DNA of 64,000 nucleotides. Origin: Erythrobacter sp. WG. Lineage in GTDB: Bacteria > Pseudomonadota > Alphaproteobacteria > Sphingomonadales > Sphingomonadaceae. Below the pieces are notes generated by a model, which worked only from the letters and a program-made list of their open reading frames with translations, had not been told where the DNA came from and made no database searches. The stretch's first letter is position 1. Each line of letters opens with the position of its first letter. Positions 1 to 7,616 of this stretch are shown here, one piece after another. The stretch spans positions 62,001 through 126,000 of the forward strand of contig NZ_JAPFGY010000004.1 of assembly GCF_026586795.1 (NCBI RefSeq), in the 5' to 3' direction. The position numbers were made by a program, and so were the translations under genes.

Positions 1-2
1 TG

Positions 3-761
3 CTCTCCTTCACTGGTTCGCCGGGGGTGGGCTGGGACCTGAAGGCCAAGGCGGGCAAGAAGAAGGTGGTGCTGGAACTGGGCGGCAACGCGGCGGTGAT
101 CATCGACCGCGACGCGGACCTTGCCGACGCGCTCGAGCGGGTGATCTTCGGCGCCTTCTATCAGTCCGGCCAGTCCTGCATCGGGGTGCAGCGCATCCTG
201 ATCCACGCCGAGGTCTACGACCGCTTCAAGGCGATGCTGGTCGAGCGCACGAAAACGCTGGTGGCGGGCGATCCCAAGGACCGCGCGACCTTCATCGGCC
301 CGATGATCTCCGATAGCGAAGCCAGGCGGCTCAAGGGCTGGATCGACGAGGCGGTCGAGGCGGGCGCGACCCTGCTGTGCGGCGGGGGCCTCAGCCGCGG
401 CAACATGCTGGAAGCGACGCTGCTCGAAGGGGTGCCGGGGGATGCCAAGGCCAAGAACGAGGAGGCCTTCGGACCGCTCGCGATCCTCCAGAAGTTCGAC
501 GACTTCGCCGGGGCGCTCGAGGAGGTGAACAATTCCAGGTTCGGCTTGCAGGCGGGGATCTTCACCCGCGACCTCTTCAAGATGTTCGCCGCGTGGGACC
601 GGCTCGAGGTCGGGGGCGTCGTCATCAACGACGTGCCGAGCTACCGGGTCGACAACATGCCCTATGGAGGCGTGAAGGATTCAGGCCTCGGCCGCGAAGG
701 GATCCGCTTCGCGATGGAGGACATGAGCGAGATCCGGAATTTGGTGGTGCGGCGGACCTAG
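3..761 (+). CDS. NAD(P)-dependent aldehyde dehydrogenase, C-terminal part (gene starts before the window)
   Basis: The frame is open to the left edge, so about half of a typical 480-residue aldehyde dehydrogenase is missing. The visible part begins with the FTGSPGVG nucleotide-binding loop, then the LELGGNA segment with the general-base glutamate and the QSGQSC segment with the catalytic cysteine. The end carries the NDVPSYRVDNMPYGGVKDSG region and a GLGREG motif, both typical of the family. These enzymes oxidise aldehydes to acids in the cytoplasm with NAD(P). The substrate cannot be read from this fragment; glyceraldehyde-3-phosphate, lactaldehyde or succinate-semialdehyde types are all possible. 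A long palindromic repeat follows the stop and may end transcription. Confidence 0.93.
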   Translation, partial: LSFTGSPGVGWDLKAKAGKKKVVLELGGNAAVIIDRDADLADALERVIFGAFYQSGQSCIGVQRILIHAEVYDRFKAMLVERTKTLVAGDPKDRATFIGPMISDSEARRLKGWIDEAVEAGATLLCGGGLSRGNMLEATLLEGVPGDAKAKNEEAFGPLAILQKFDDFAGALEEVNNSRFGLQAGIFTRDLFKMFAAWDRLEVGGVVINDVPSYRVDNMPYGGVKDSGLGREGIRFAMEDMSEIRNLVVRRT

Positions 762-769
762 GCTAACTC

Positions 770-851
770 GTCATTGCGAGCGCAGCGAAGCAATCCAGAG
801 ACCTGAGCGTGACGCTCTGGATTGCCGCGCCGCTTCGCGGCTCGCAATGAC
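770..851. repeat. Intergenic palindromic repeat (long imperfect hairpin)
   Basis: The outer arms GTCATTGCGAGC and GCTCGCAATGAC are exact inverse complements. Inside them lies a second exact pair, CAATCCAGAG (791-800) and CTCTGGATTG (815-824). The element sits between two convergent genes and can fold as one long stem. Short repeats of this appearance are common between genes in sphingomonads and other alphaproteobacteria. It could act as a bidirectional terminator, though there is no T tract. Confidence 0.75.
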
Positions 852-862
852 GGCAACTTTCC

Positions 863-1291
863 TCACCCCTCCTCGAGCAGCAGCAGCACCGCGGTCACCT
901 CGAGCCGCTCCATCGCGCCGAAGCGGTGGTCGACCTTGGTGATCGCCGCGTCGGCAACGAGCTGGCCGGGGAGGGCGAATTCGTGGTCGGGCAAGCGCTC
1001 GATCAGCTCCTCGCCCGCCGCAACCGCCTCCGCCCCGCAGAACTCGAGCACCACCTCGTGGCGCGTGCCGGCGAAGGTGATCGAGGCCCAGGCCTTCTCC
1101 GCGTGGCCGAGCACCGTGCCGTGCCCGCCGGTAAGCTGCATCAGGCCGGCGCGCACCCGGTCGGCAAGGCTGCGGCGCGGGCGCAGCGCGGCCGGGGCGG
1201 ACACGGGCAGGGGCTGCGACTTCACCTCGATCTCGTCGAAGGCGGCGAACAGATGCGCGTGAGGATCGCGCGCGGAGCGGGTGAGCAGCAT
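863..1291 (-). CDS. Conserved hypothetical protein (142 aa)
   Basis: I do not recognise a family. The protein is soluble, with no signal peptide or membrane segment, and is mildly acidic. It starts MLLTRSARDPHAHLF and holds a mixed alpha/beta pattern (TFAGTRHEVVLEFCG, then LEVTAVLLLLEEG at the end). The chosen ATG overlaps the stop of the upstream small gene by one base (TGATG), so the two are translationally coupled and probably work together. In-frame codons further upstream would invade that gene and were not used. The pair is divergent from an S24 repressor, which may regulate it. Confidence 0.7.
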   Translation of the reverse strand: MLLTRSARDPHAHLFAAFDEIEVKSQPLPVSAPAALRPRRSLADRVRAGLMQLTGGHGTVLGHAEKAWASITFAGTRHEVVLEFCGAEAVAAGEELIERLPDHEFALPGQLVADAAITKVDHRFGAMERLEVTAVLLLLEEG

Positions 1292-1509
1292 CAGGCCATC
1301 TCCCCCGTCCTGGCGTCGCCGGTCTCGGCGCTGACGCCGTCGGCATAGCCCTGCATCCACGCGCGCGTGCGCAGTTCGGTGTCGCGGCGCGGGGTGCGGC
1401 CCATCCGGAGGTCGAGGACGAAGCGCGGGTCGTGAGCGGCGAGGCGGCCGAACTTGGTGGCGGGCATCGCGTGAGCCCTGAGAAAGGTTTCGATGGTCCG
1501 TAGCAGCAT
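1291..1509 (-). CDS. Small helix-turn-helix-like hypothetical protein (72 aa)
   Basis: The protein starts MLLRTIETFLRAHAMPATKF behind an AGGGA ribosome site. The core, with MPATKFGRLAAHDPRFVLDL followed by MGRTPRRDTELRTRAWM, looks like a small DNA-binding helical domain: a short helix, a turn with GRLAAHDP, and a recognition-like helix ending in a basic segment. That reading is inference. Its stop overlaps the start of the next gene by one base. It is divergent from the S24 regulator at 1638, with palindromes in between, so it may be an autoregulated partner of that repressor. Confidence 0.65.
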   Translation of the reverse strand: MLLRTIETFLRAHAMPATKFGRLAAHDPRFVLDLRMGRTPRRDTELRTRAWMQGYADGVSAETGDARTGEMA

Positions 1510-1589
1510 GGTTTTGCGTCCCTGTTGAATGCTGATCCAGGCGGTTGTTTCCACGAAGCGAATCAGCCCCGTGTTCCCTTTTTGTTTCA

Positions 1590-1631
1590 CTACATTTCCT
1601 ACTTGTCTAGGAAAAATCCTTCATGTAGGAA
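1590..1631. promoter_or_regulatory. Nested palindromes in the divergent region before the S24 repressor
   Basis: Three exact inverted pairs are nested in about 42 bases: TTTCCTA (1595-1601) with TAGGAAA (1608-1614), CTACAT (1590-1595) with ATGTAG (1623-1628), and TTCCTAC with GTAGGAA. The stretch is AT-richer than its surroundings and lies just upstream of the repressor start. This is the layout expected for a repressor operator controlling both directions. The alphaproteobacterial LexA box (GTTC-N7-GTTC) is not seen here. Confidence 0.6.
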
Positions 1632-1637
1632 GGGCGC

Positions 1638-2318
1638 ATGGCCAAACCTGCTCCCGCCCCCCGTGAACCTCTGGCCGGACCGCGCGCCCGGCTGCTTCAG
1701 CTCTCGCAGGAGCGCGGGGCCAGCCTTGCTGCCCTGTCCGAGCTACTGGGCCGCAACCCGACCTATCTTCAGCAATTCATTCGCAAAGGAAGTCCCCGCA
1801 AGCTTGAGGAGCAGGACCGCGCGACGCTCGCCCGCTTTCTTGGCGTGGCTGAGGAGGAGCTGCGCGAAGCGAAGGATAATTCCTATGCTCAGCCCGTGAA
1901 TCGTGACCCTGCCGGCGAATGGGTCGAGGTCCCCCGCCTCGACCTCGGCGCCTCGGCGGGGCCGGGACGGGTTCCGGGCGGGGAGGCGGCCTTTGACACC
2001 TTCCGCTTCTCGCGCCGCTGGCTCGAGGAGCAGGGCCTCGCCCGCGCCGAGCTTTCCGCGATCCGGGTGGAGGGGGATTCGATGGAGCCGCTCCTCAACG
2101 ACGGCGACGAGATCCTCGTCGATCGCTCGCCAAGGCCGTTCCGCGACGGCCTCCACGTGGTCCGCCTCGGCGACACGCTCATGGTCAAGCGCGTCGCCAG
2201 CGCCGGGGCGGGGCGGATCGCGCTGCTCTCGCAGAACCTCGCCTACCCGCCGGTCGAGGTGGCGGCCGAGGAGGTCGAGATCATCGGCCGGGTGGTGTGG
2301 AAGGGGGGGCGAGTTTAG
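1638..2318 (+). CDS. S24-family (LexA/CI-like) transcriptional repressor
   Basis: This 226-residue protein has two parts. Residues about 15-60 form a helix-turn-helix (ALSELLGRNPTYLQQFIRKG), followed by an acidic linker. Residues about 95-226 form an S24 peptidase domain with the nucleophile serine in VEGDSMEP (Ser148) and the partner lysine in DTLMVKRV (Lys184). An Ala-Gly pair near residue 107 could be a self-cleavage site, but it may equally be a non-cleaving member of the family. Proteins of this kind repress genes until DNA damage or another signal triggers them. It is divergent from two small genes, and nested palindromes lie directly upstream of its start, which suggests autoregulation. 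No phage genes are nearby. Confidence 0.88.
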   Translation: MAKPAPAPREPLAGPRARLLQLSQERGASLAALSELLGRNPTYLQQFIRKGSPRKLEEQDRATLARFLGVAEEELREAKDNSYAQPVNRDPAGEWVEVPRLDLGASAGPGRVPGGEAAFDTFRFSRRWLEEQGLARAELSAIRVEGDSMEPLLNDGDEILVDRSPRPFRDGLHVVRLGDTLMVKRVASAGAGRIALLSQNLAYPPVEVAAEEVEIIGRVVWKGGRV

Positions 2319-2371
2319 ATCGAATTCATCTCTTTGTGGCAACAACTGCAACGCGAAACTCGGGCGGATTC

Positions 2372-2634
2372 ATGATTGCTGTGGCGGCGGTTTTCGTCGC
2401 TCCTTCGTTCTTCGGCAGGGCCATCATTGGCGGAGATTGGCGGCAGGTCGCGGTTGCCTACGCGCTCTGGTTGGGTTTTTCTCGCAGTTGCATTCCTGCT
2501 CTCCAGAACTTGCGCATTGGCGCGAGAAAATTGGTCGGATAACAATCTCGTCGATATTTCTGTCCATGGTCGCGGTGCCCGTGCTGACGCGGAATCAGCG
2601 GATTGCAGACTTCGCTTTGGGCAGCCCCGGCTGA
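2372..2634 (+). pseudogene. Decayed copy of the small membrane protein encoded next to it
   Basis: The first frame reads MIAVAAVFVAPSFFGRAIIG and continues GDWRQVAVAYALW. This lines up with ALFIVPVLATRAFVGATWLE plus VAIAIPLYW in the intact gene at 2683. The similarity then continues in other frames: a hydrophobic FLAVAFLLS in one, then KIGRITISSIFLSMVAVPVL in another. One or two frameshifts therefore seem to have broken an older tandem copy. The region is less GC-rich than its neighbours. It may instead be a short functional variant stopping at 2542. Confidence 0.45.
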
Positions 2635-2682
2635 TGAGCGCAGCTCGGATTGTTCGGGTCGTATGAGAAGGACGTGGGTGTG

Positions 2683-2955
2683 ATGGCACAACTTGGTAAC
2701 GCGATGAGCCTTGGCGGAGCCCTCTTCATAGTGCCAGTGCTGGCCACGCGGGCCTTCGTCGGAGCCACATGGCTTGAGGTTGCGATTGCGATACCGCTTT
2801 ACTGGTTGTTGCTCATGCTCCTGCTCGGCTTCGGACGGATCGATCAGGAAGTATTGGGTTTCACCTTGATCGTATCCATGTTTACGTCATGGGCCGGGGT
2901 GCCCCTTGTCACATTGGTTCTTCGGCGGTTTTCCATCCCGCAAATGTTCTTGTAG
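2683..2955 (+). CDS. Small hypothetical membrane protein (90 aa)
   Basis: The ATG at 2683 was chosen because a GAAGGA ribosome site lies about ten bases upstream. The protein has three hydrophobic stretches: about residues 7-25, 28-48 (VAIAIPLYWLLLMLLLGFG) and 55-75. It ends in a short basic tail, RRFSIPQMFL. I do not recognise a named family. An upstream stretch encodes a frameshifted relative, so this looks like the surviving copy of a tandem duplication. Its base composition is less GC-rich than the window as a whole. Confidence 0.6.
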   Translation: MAQLGNAMSLGGALFIVPVLATRAFVGATWLEVAIAIPLYWLLLMLLLGFGRIDQEVLGFTLIVSMFTSWAGVPLVTLVLRRFSIPQMFL

Positions 2956-2983
2956 TTTCTGCCCCATCTCAGCCGAGTCCATT

Positions 2984-3652
2984 ATGACCGATACTCCCAC
3001 ACCCCTTCCCATGCGCGCCGCGATCATCCCCGTGACGCCGCTCCAGCAGAACTGCTCGCTGATCTGGTGCACTAGGACCATGAAGGGCGCGCTGGTCGAT
3101 CCGGGCGGGGATCTGGACAAGCTCAAGGAAGGTGTCGCCAAGGCCGGGGTGACGCTCGAGAAGCTGCTCGTCACTCACGGGCACCTCGACCATTGCGGGC
3201 AGGCGGGGATGCTGGCCGACGAACTGGGCCTGCCCATTGAAGGCCCGCACGAGGATGACCGCTTCTGGATCGATCAGCTCGACGATGACGGCCCGCGCTG
3301 GGGGATGGTGGCGAAGAGCTTCACGCCGACCCGCTGGCTGAAGCACGGCGACACGGTGACGGTGGGGGAACTCACCCTCGATGTGATCCACTGCCCCGGC
3401 CACACGCCCGGCCACGTGGTGTTCTTCCACGCGCCCAGCCGCTTCGCCATCGTCGGCGATGTGCTGTTCCAGGGCTCGATCGGCCGCACCGACTTCCCGC
3501 GCGGCAATCACCAGGACCTCATCGACAGCATCACCCAGCGCCTCTGGCCCTTGGGCGAGGACGTGACGTTCATCCCCGGCCACGGCCCGACGAGCACCTT
3601 TGGGCGCGAGCGCAAGACCAATGCGTTTGTGAGCGATTACGCGCTGAGCTGA
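2984..3652 (+). CDS. MBL-fold metallo-hydrolase (glyoxalase II-like)
   Basis: The 222-residue protein has the full metallo-beta-lactamase metal site: THGHLDH near residue 62, then CPGHTPGH, the GDVLF aspartate and a final PGHGP histidine. Its length and the QNCSLIW and GSIGRTDFP segments fit the YcbL-type glyoxalase II-like group, soluble hydrolases of thioesters such as lactoylglutathione. The true substrate is not shown by sequence. ATG 2984 was taken as the start because upstream in-frame codons would run into the preceding small gene and give a cysteine-rich leader unlike the family. Confidence 0.88.
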   Translation: MTDTPTPLPMRAAIIPVTPLQQNCSLIWCTRTMKGALVDPGGDLDKLKEGVAKAGVTLEKLLVTHGHLDHCGQAGMLADELGLPIEGPHEDDRFWIDQLDDDGPRWGMVAKSFTPTRWLKHGDTVTVGELTLDVIHCPGHTPGHVVFFHAPSRFAIVGDVLFQGSIGRTDFPRGNHQDLIDSITQRLWPLGEDVTFIPGHGPTSTFGRERKTNAFVSDYALS

Positions 3653-3817
3653 TAATCCTCCCCTTAAGGGCAGGGGGGACCACCGGAGGTGGTGGAGGGG
3701 CAGGGGCCACTTTCCGGAGAGCCGCACCCGCCACGCCACCATGCTGCGCCCTTCGGCTGGCTGGCAAAGCCAGCCGCTCAGGACAGGCATGGTCCCCCTC
3801 TTTCAAGGGAGAGGATC
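3653..3817. repeat. Intergenic inverted repeat, copy A of a C/G-tract family
   Basis: The left end (CCTCCCCTTAAGGGCAGGGG, then GGACCAC) is nearly the inverse complement of the right end (GGTCCCCCTCTTTCAAGGGA, then GAGGAT). Between them lies GC-rich sequence with a smaller pair, GGCTGGC and GCCAGCC. The element fills the gap between two convergent genes. Related sequence with GGTCCCCCTC and GGAGGGG tracts recurs at 55750-55845 and inside egtB at 38308-38355, so this is a dispersed family. Confidence 0.7.
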
Positions 3818-4211
3818 ACAGCACCCCCATCACGATCAGGATCGCCACCACCGCTAGGCCCAGCTGCACCAGCATCGTCATCAGCGTGCCGACCATCCGT
3901 CCGATCTGCGCCTTGCCGCCGTCCATGCCGAAGCCGTGGGCGATGCGGCCGATGAAATAGGCCGCCGCCAGGTAGGCCAGCCACCAGCTGCCACGCCCGG
4001 CGAGCTCGATCGCCGCGATCAGCAGCAGCACGAAGCCGGTGTTCTCGACATAGTTCAATTGCGCGCGCATCCGCCGTTGCAGCGCCTCGCTGCCGCCGTC
4101 GCCGACATTGATCTGTAGCGCAGTGCGCAAGGCGCCGATGCGGATGCCCAGCCACAGGTTGAGCACGGCGGCGGCCGCCGCCGCGGCGAGCGTCACAGGA
4201 AGCACGATCAT
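3816..4211 (-). CDS. MAPEG-family small membrane protein (131 aa)
   Basis: The protein has four hydrophobic segments: about residues 1-22, 52-70, 74-92 and 108-130. Between the first two it has the family's [12 protein letters not shown] and [14 protein letters not shown] region, in which the arginine and the asparagine-rich loop bind glutathione in characterised members. It resembles bacterial YecN-type MAPEG proteins. Two further MAPEG genes lie at 55852 and 56306. ATG 4211 has a GAGG ribosome site upstream. Its role here, glutathione transferase or peroxidase, is not established. Confidence 0.82.
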   Translation of the reverse strand: MIVLPVTLAAAAAAAVLNLWLGIRIGALRTALQINVGDGGSEALQRRMRAQLNYVENTGFVLLLIAAIELAGRGSWWLAYLAAAYFIGRIAHGFGMDGGKAQIGRMVGTLMTMLVQLGLAVVAILIVMGVL

Positions 4212-4263
4212 GGCAGATATCCCTCGTTGATGGCCGCCCCGTGCTAGGAGGGGCTCGCCCGGC

Positions 4264-4291
4264 TTGCAACGCAGGAATTTTTCGCTATAGC
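4264..4291 (+). promoter_or_regulatory. Candidate promoter for the rpmF-plsX-fabH operon
   Basis: TTGCAA (4264-4269) and TATAGC (4286-4291) are separated by 16 bases, and each matches four of six sigma-70 consensus positions. The pair lies in the 224-base gap before rpmF, which holds no other recognisable gene. Confidence 0.35.
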
Positions 4292-4435
4292 GCGCGCCTT
4301 CCCGCCGCTGCTGGCCAAGGAACACGTGCACCTGCTGCTGCTTGTGCGCGCACGCTCCTTGCCGTAAGGGCGGCCGTCGAGAATCGCAGCGCCAGCCCGC
4401 GCTACACGTCAGTAATTCGAGGAAATGGTGCCGCC

Positions 4436-4612
4436 ATGGCTGTCCCCAAGAGAAAAGTATCGCCCTCCCGCCGCGGTATGCGTCGCTCGCACGATGCGCT
4501 GAAGGTCGAGGCCTTTCACGAATGCCCCAACTGCGGTGAATTGAAGCGCCCGCACAACATCTGCGGCCACTGCGGCTACTACAACGGGCGCCAGGTCGTC
4601 GCCGTCGGCTGA
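4436..4612 (+). CDS. rpmF: 50S ribosomal protein L32
   Basis: The 58-residue basic protein starts [20 protein letters not shown] and carries the L32 zinc ribbon, [20 protein letters not shown], with all four cysteines present. It ends in the usual GRQVVAV tail. L32 sits in the large ribosomal subunit near the peptidyl-transferase region. It heads the cluster with plsX and fabH, an old bacterial arrangement linking ribosome and lipid synthesis. A GAGGAA ribosome site precedes the start. Confidence 0.97.
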   Translation: MAVPKRKVSPSRRGMRRSHDALKVEAFHECPNCGELKRPHNICGHCGYYNGRQVVAVG

Positions 4613-4650
4613 GTGCCGCGAGGCGACGTGACACAGCGGAGACCAGCACG

Positions 4651-5757
4651 ATGAGCCTGCCCCGTATCGCGGTCGATGCGATGGGCGGCGATGAAGGCGT
4701 GCGCGTGATGGTCGAGGGCGCGGCCCTCGCGCGCCGTCGGCACGAGGGCTTCAAGTTCCTGCTGGTCGGCGATCAGGCGCGGATCGAGGCTGCGCTCGAC
4801 AATCACCCGAACCTGCGCGCGGCTTCCGAAATCCTCCACTGCGACGATGTGGTGGGCGGCGACGAGCTCCCCAGCAAGGCGATCCGCCGCGCCAAGACCA
4901 CGTCGATGGGGCTTGCCGTCAATGCGGTGAAGACCGGCGATGCGGGCGCGGCTGTCAGCGCAGGCAACACCGGCGCGTTGATGGCGATGAGCAAGCTCGC
5001 CCTCAGAACCATGCCCGGCATCGACCGGCCGGCGCTCGCCGCGATCATGCCGACGCTGCAATCGCACGACGTGGTGATGCTCGACCTCGGCGCCAACACC
5101 GAGGCTGATGCGAGGAACCTCGTCCAGTATGCGGTGATGGGCGCAGCCTATTCGCGCATCGTCAACGGCTTCGAGCGGCCCGTCGTGCGCCTCCTCAACA
5201 TCGGCACCGAGGAGATCAAGGGCACCGAGGAACTGCGCGAGGCCGCCGCGATCCTCGCCGCCGCCTCGGCCGAGGGCGAGGGCGGGCTCGCGCTCCAGTT
5301 CGACGGCTTCGTCGAGAGCGACAAGATCAACCGCGGCGAGACCCACGTGGTCGTCACCGACGGCTTCTCGGGCAATATCGCATTGAAGGCGATCGAAGGA
5401 TCGGCGCGCTTCGTGACCGATCTGCTGCGCCAGGCTTTCACCTCCTCGCTGCGCTCCAAGATCGGCTTCCTCGTCTCGCGCCCGGCGACCGAGCTTCTCA
5501 GGCACCACCTCGATCCCAACAACCACAACGGCGCGGTCTTCCTGGGGTTGAACGGCGTGGTGGTGAAGAGCCACGGCAGCGCCACCGCCAAGGGCGTCGC
5601 CCATGCGGTCGCGGTGACCGCGCGGCTGCTCGAGAACAAGCTCACCGAACGCATCGCGCAGGATCTCTCGCGGCTCGGCGAAGGCACCCTGCGCCGCAGC
5701 CCGCGCGCCGCCGCGGCCGTAGCCCCGCCCGCGCCCGACAGCGAGGCGACTGCGTGA
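4651..5757 (+). CDS. plsX: Phosphate acyltransferase PlsX
   Basis: This 368-residue protein matches PlsX along its length: [11 protein letters not shown] at the start, then [26 protein letters not shown] and [19 protein letters not shown]. PlsX turns acyl-ACP and phosphate into acyl-phosphate, the first step of phosphatidic acid synthesis in most bacteria, and works at the inner face of the membrane. Its stop overlaps the fabH start by four bases (GTGA), so the two are translationally coupled. The C-terminal tail is alanine/proline-rich, about 20 residues longer than the core enzyme. Confidence 0.97.
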   Translation: MSLPRIAVDAMGGDEGVRVMVEGAALARRRHEGFKFLLVGDQARIEAALDNHPNLRAASEILHCDDVVGGDELPSKAIRRAKTTSMGLAVNAVKTGDAGAAVSAGNTGALMAMSKLALRTMPGIDRPALAAIMPTLQSHDVVMLDLGANTEADARNLVQYAVMGAAYSRIVNGFERPVVRLLNIGTEEIKGTEELREAAAILAAASAEGEGGLALQFDGFVESDKINRGETHVVVTDGFSGNIALKAIEGSARFVTDLLRQAFTSSLRSKIGFLVSRPATELLRHHLDPNNHNGAVFLGLNGVVVKSHGSATAKGVAHAVAVTARLLENKLTERIAQDLSRLGEGTLRRSPRAAAAVAPPAPDSEATA

Positions 5758-6719
5758 CCGGTTCGCGCCTGCTCGGCACCGGTTCGGCACTGCCGCGCAG
5801 GATCGTCACCAACGCGGAGCTGGCGACACGGGTCGACACCTCGGATGAATGGATCACCGCGCGCACCGGCATCCGCCAGCGCCACATCGCCGGGGACGAC
5901 GAGACCACCGCCACCCTTGCCACCGCCGCCGCCCGCGCGGCGCTCGTCGATGCGGGGGTCGAGGCGTCGAGCATCGGTCTGATCGTGCTCGCCACCGCCA
6001 CCCCCGACAACACCTTCCCCGCCACCGCCACGAAGGTGCAGGCCGCGCTCGGCTGCCAGGGCGGGGTCGCCTTCGACGTCGCGGCGGTGTGCTCGGGCTT
6101 TCTCTATGCGCTCGCTACCGCCGATTCGCTGCTCAAGACCGGCATGGCGCGCCGCGCGCTGGTGATCGGCGCGGAAACCTTCAGCCGGATCCTCGACTGG
6201 GAGGACCGCACCACCTGCGTGCTGTTCGGCGACGGGGCGGGAGCGGTGGTGCTCGAGGCCCCGTCCGGGGATGGCGGGGGCGCCGGGATCCTCGGCACGA
6301 AGCTCCATTCGGACGGCGACCACCACGATCTGCTCTATGTCGACGGCGGCCCGTCGAGCACGCAGACCGTCGGCCATGTGCGGATGCGCGGGCAGGAAGT
6401 GTTCCGCCACGCGGTCGTCAACCTGTCCGCCGTGCTCAAGGAAGTCCTTGAGGACACGGGGTTTGTTCCGGCCGACCTCGACTGGGTCGTGCCCCACCAG
6501 GCCAACGCCCGGATCCTCGATGCCACCGCGAGGAAGCTCGGTATCGCGCCCGAGAAGGTGGTCGTCACCGTGCAGGATCACGCCAACACCTCGGCCGCCT
6601 CGGTCCCTCTCGCGCTCGACGTCGCGCGCAAGGACGGGCGCATCAAGGCGGGCGATCTCGTCATGCTCGAAGCGATGGGCGGCGGCTTCACCTGGGGGGC
6701 GAGCCTGATCCGGATGTAA
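5754..6719 (+). CDS. fabH: Beta-ketoacyl-ACP synthase III (FabH)
   Basis: The 321-residue protein has the complete FabH catalytic set: Cys113 in AAVCSGF, His248 in VVPHQAN and Asn278 in DHANTSAAS. The GTG start is set by the GTGA overlap with plsX. FabH condenses acetyl-CoA with malonyl-ACP to begin each fatty acid chain. With PlsX just upstream, the pair links the first step of chain synthesis to the first step of phospholipid assembly. Confidence 0.97.
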   Translation: MTGSRLLGTGSALPRRIVTNAELATRVDTSDEWITARTGIRQRHIAGDDETTATLATAAARAALVDAGVEASSIGLIVLATATPDNTFPATATKVQAALGCQGGVAFDVAAVCSGFLYALATADSLLKTGMARRALVIGAETFSRILDWEDRTTCVLFGDGAGAVVLEAPSGDGGGAGILGTKLHSDGDHHDLLYVDGGPSSTQTVGHVRMRGQEVFRHAVVNLSAVLKEVLEDTGFVPADLDWVVPHQANARILDATARKLGIAPEKVVVTVQDHANTSAASVPLALDVARKDGRIKAGDLVMLEAMGGGFTWGASLIRM

Positions 6720-6862
6720 GCCGGAAACAGGTCCTCGCTTGTCTCTTTTGCTAACAGGTTTGCGGAAAACACAATAAACCGCACAGCATCACTTTGCAAA
6801 ACGGCGCAAAAACCGTAAGCGATACGCCTTCTTTCGGGTCGCTTCCGCGAAGGAGATTTCGC

Positions 6863-7162
6863 ATGATGCGTTCGGTTGGCACTTTGACCCGCGCCGATCT
6901 GGCGGAGACCATCAATCGCAAGATGGGCTTCAGCCGCGCGGAATCGCTCGATCTGGTCGAGGCGATCCTCGGCAAGATGAGCGATGCGCTCGCCCGGGGG
7001 GAGAACGTGAAGATTTCCGGCTTCGGCAGCTTCGTGCTGCGCGACAAGAACGAACGGGTCGGCCGCAATCCCAAGACCGGGATCGAGGTGCCGATCACCC
7101 CGCGGCGGGTGATGACCTTCCGCGCCAGCCAGCTCCTGAAGGAGCGGATCGCCAAGGGGTGA
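6863..7162 (+). CDS. ihfA: Integration host factor subunit alpha
   Basis: The 99-residue protein belongs to the HU/IHF family: an N-terminal helical dimerisation part ([20 protein letters not shown]), then [16 protein letters not shown] and the DNA-inserting arm with [23 protein letters not shown] bends DNA at specific sites and works as a dimer with IhfB. The first of two adjacent ATGs was chosen because AGGAG lies seven bases upstream. The 140-base gap before it may hold its own promoter. A MerR-type gene follows 21 bases later, the usual order in alphaproteobacteria. Confidence 0.95.
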   Translation: MMRSVGTLTRADLAETINRKMGFSRAESLDLVEAILGKMSDALARGENVKISGFGSFVLRDKNERVGRNPKTGIEVPITPRRVMTFRASQLLKERIAKG

Positions 7163-7183
7163 TCCTGAAGGAGGCGAGGCCTG

Positions 7184-7615
7184 ATGAGCGCTTTCGATGA
7201 CGGCAAGGATGCAGGCGCGCTGCGCACCATCGGCGAGGTCAGCGAGGCGCTCGGCATCCGCCCTCACGTGCTGCGCTATTGGGAGGCGCAGTTCCCGCTG
7301 CTGAAGCCGCTCAAGCGCAGCGGCGGGCGGCGCTACTACCGACCCGCCGATGTCGAACTGATCAAGACCATCGACCGGCTGGTCAACCGCGAGGGCTACA
7401 CCCTGAAGGGTGCCGAGGCGGTGCTGCGCGCCGCCGCCCGCTCCCCCCTCGACCGCCGCGGCGGGGAGCGCCGCGCAGGCGACCGGCGCGCCGAGGAGGG
7501 CGAGGATGCGGCGCCCGGCGTCAGGCTGATGGTCTCCGAAGGCCCGGACATGGACGAGATCATCGCGGGCCTGAAAGCGGTCCGCGCCAAGCTCGCGGCG
7601 GCGCTGGGGGGCTGA
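7184..7615 (+). CDS. MerR-family transcriptional regulator
   Basis: Residues about 14-80 form a MerR helix-turn-helix: [21 protein letters not shown], then the wing with [15 protein letters not shown] and [16 protein letters not shown]. The rest is an arginine-rich linker ([16 protein letters not shown]) and a short acidic helix. No metal-binding cysteines are present, so it is not a metal sensor of the classic type. Proteins of this type often follow ihfA in alphaproteobacteria, with unknown targets. It ends two bases from the stop of smc on the other strand. Confidence 0.88.
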   Translation: MSAFDDGKDAGALRTIGEVSEALGIRPHVLRYWEAQFPLLKPLKRSGGRRYYRPADVELIKTIDRLVNREGYTLKGAEAVLRAAARSPLDRRGGERRAGDRRAEEGEDAAPGVRLMVSEGPDMDEIIAGLKAVRAKLAAALGG

Positions 7616-7616
7616 C

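Noticed and set aside
1590..1631. An SOS (LexA) box in front of the S24 gene
   Set aside because: No GTTC-N7-GTTC pattern is present, so the palindromes are treated as a separate operator.
4212..4435. A tRNA or small RNA gene before rpmF
   Set aside because: No cloverleaf, T-loop sequence or CCA end was found; only promoter-like elements are visible.
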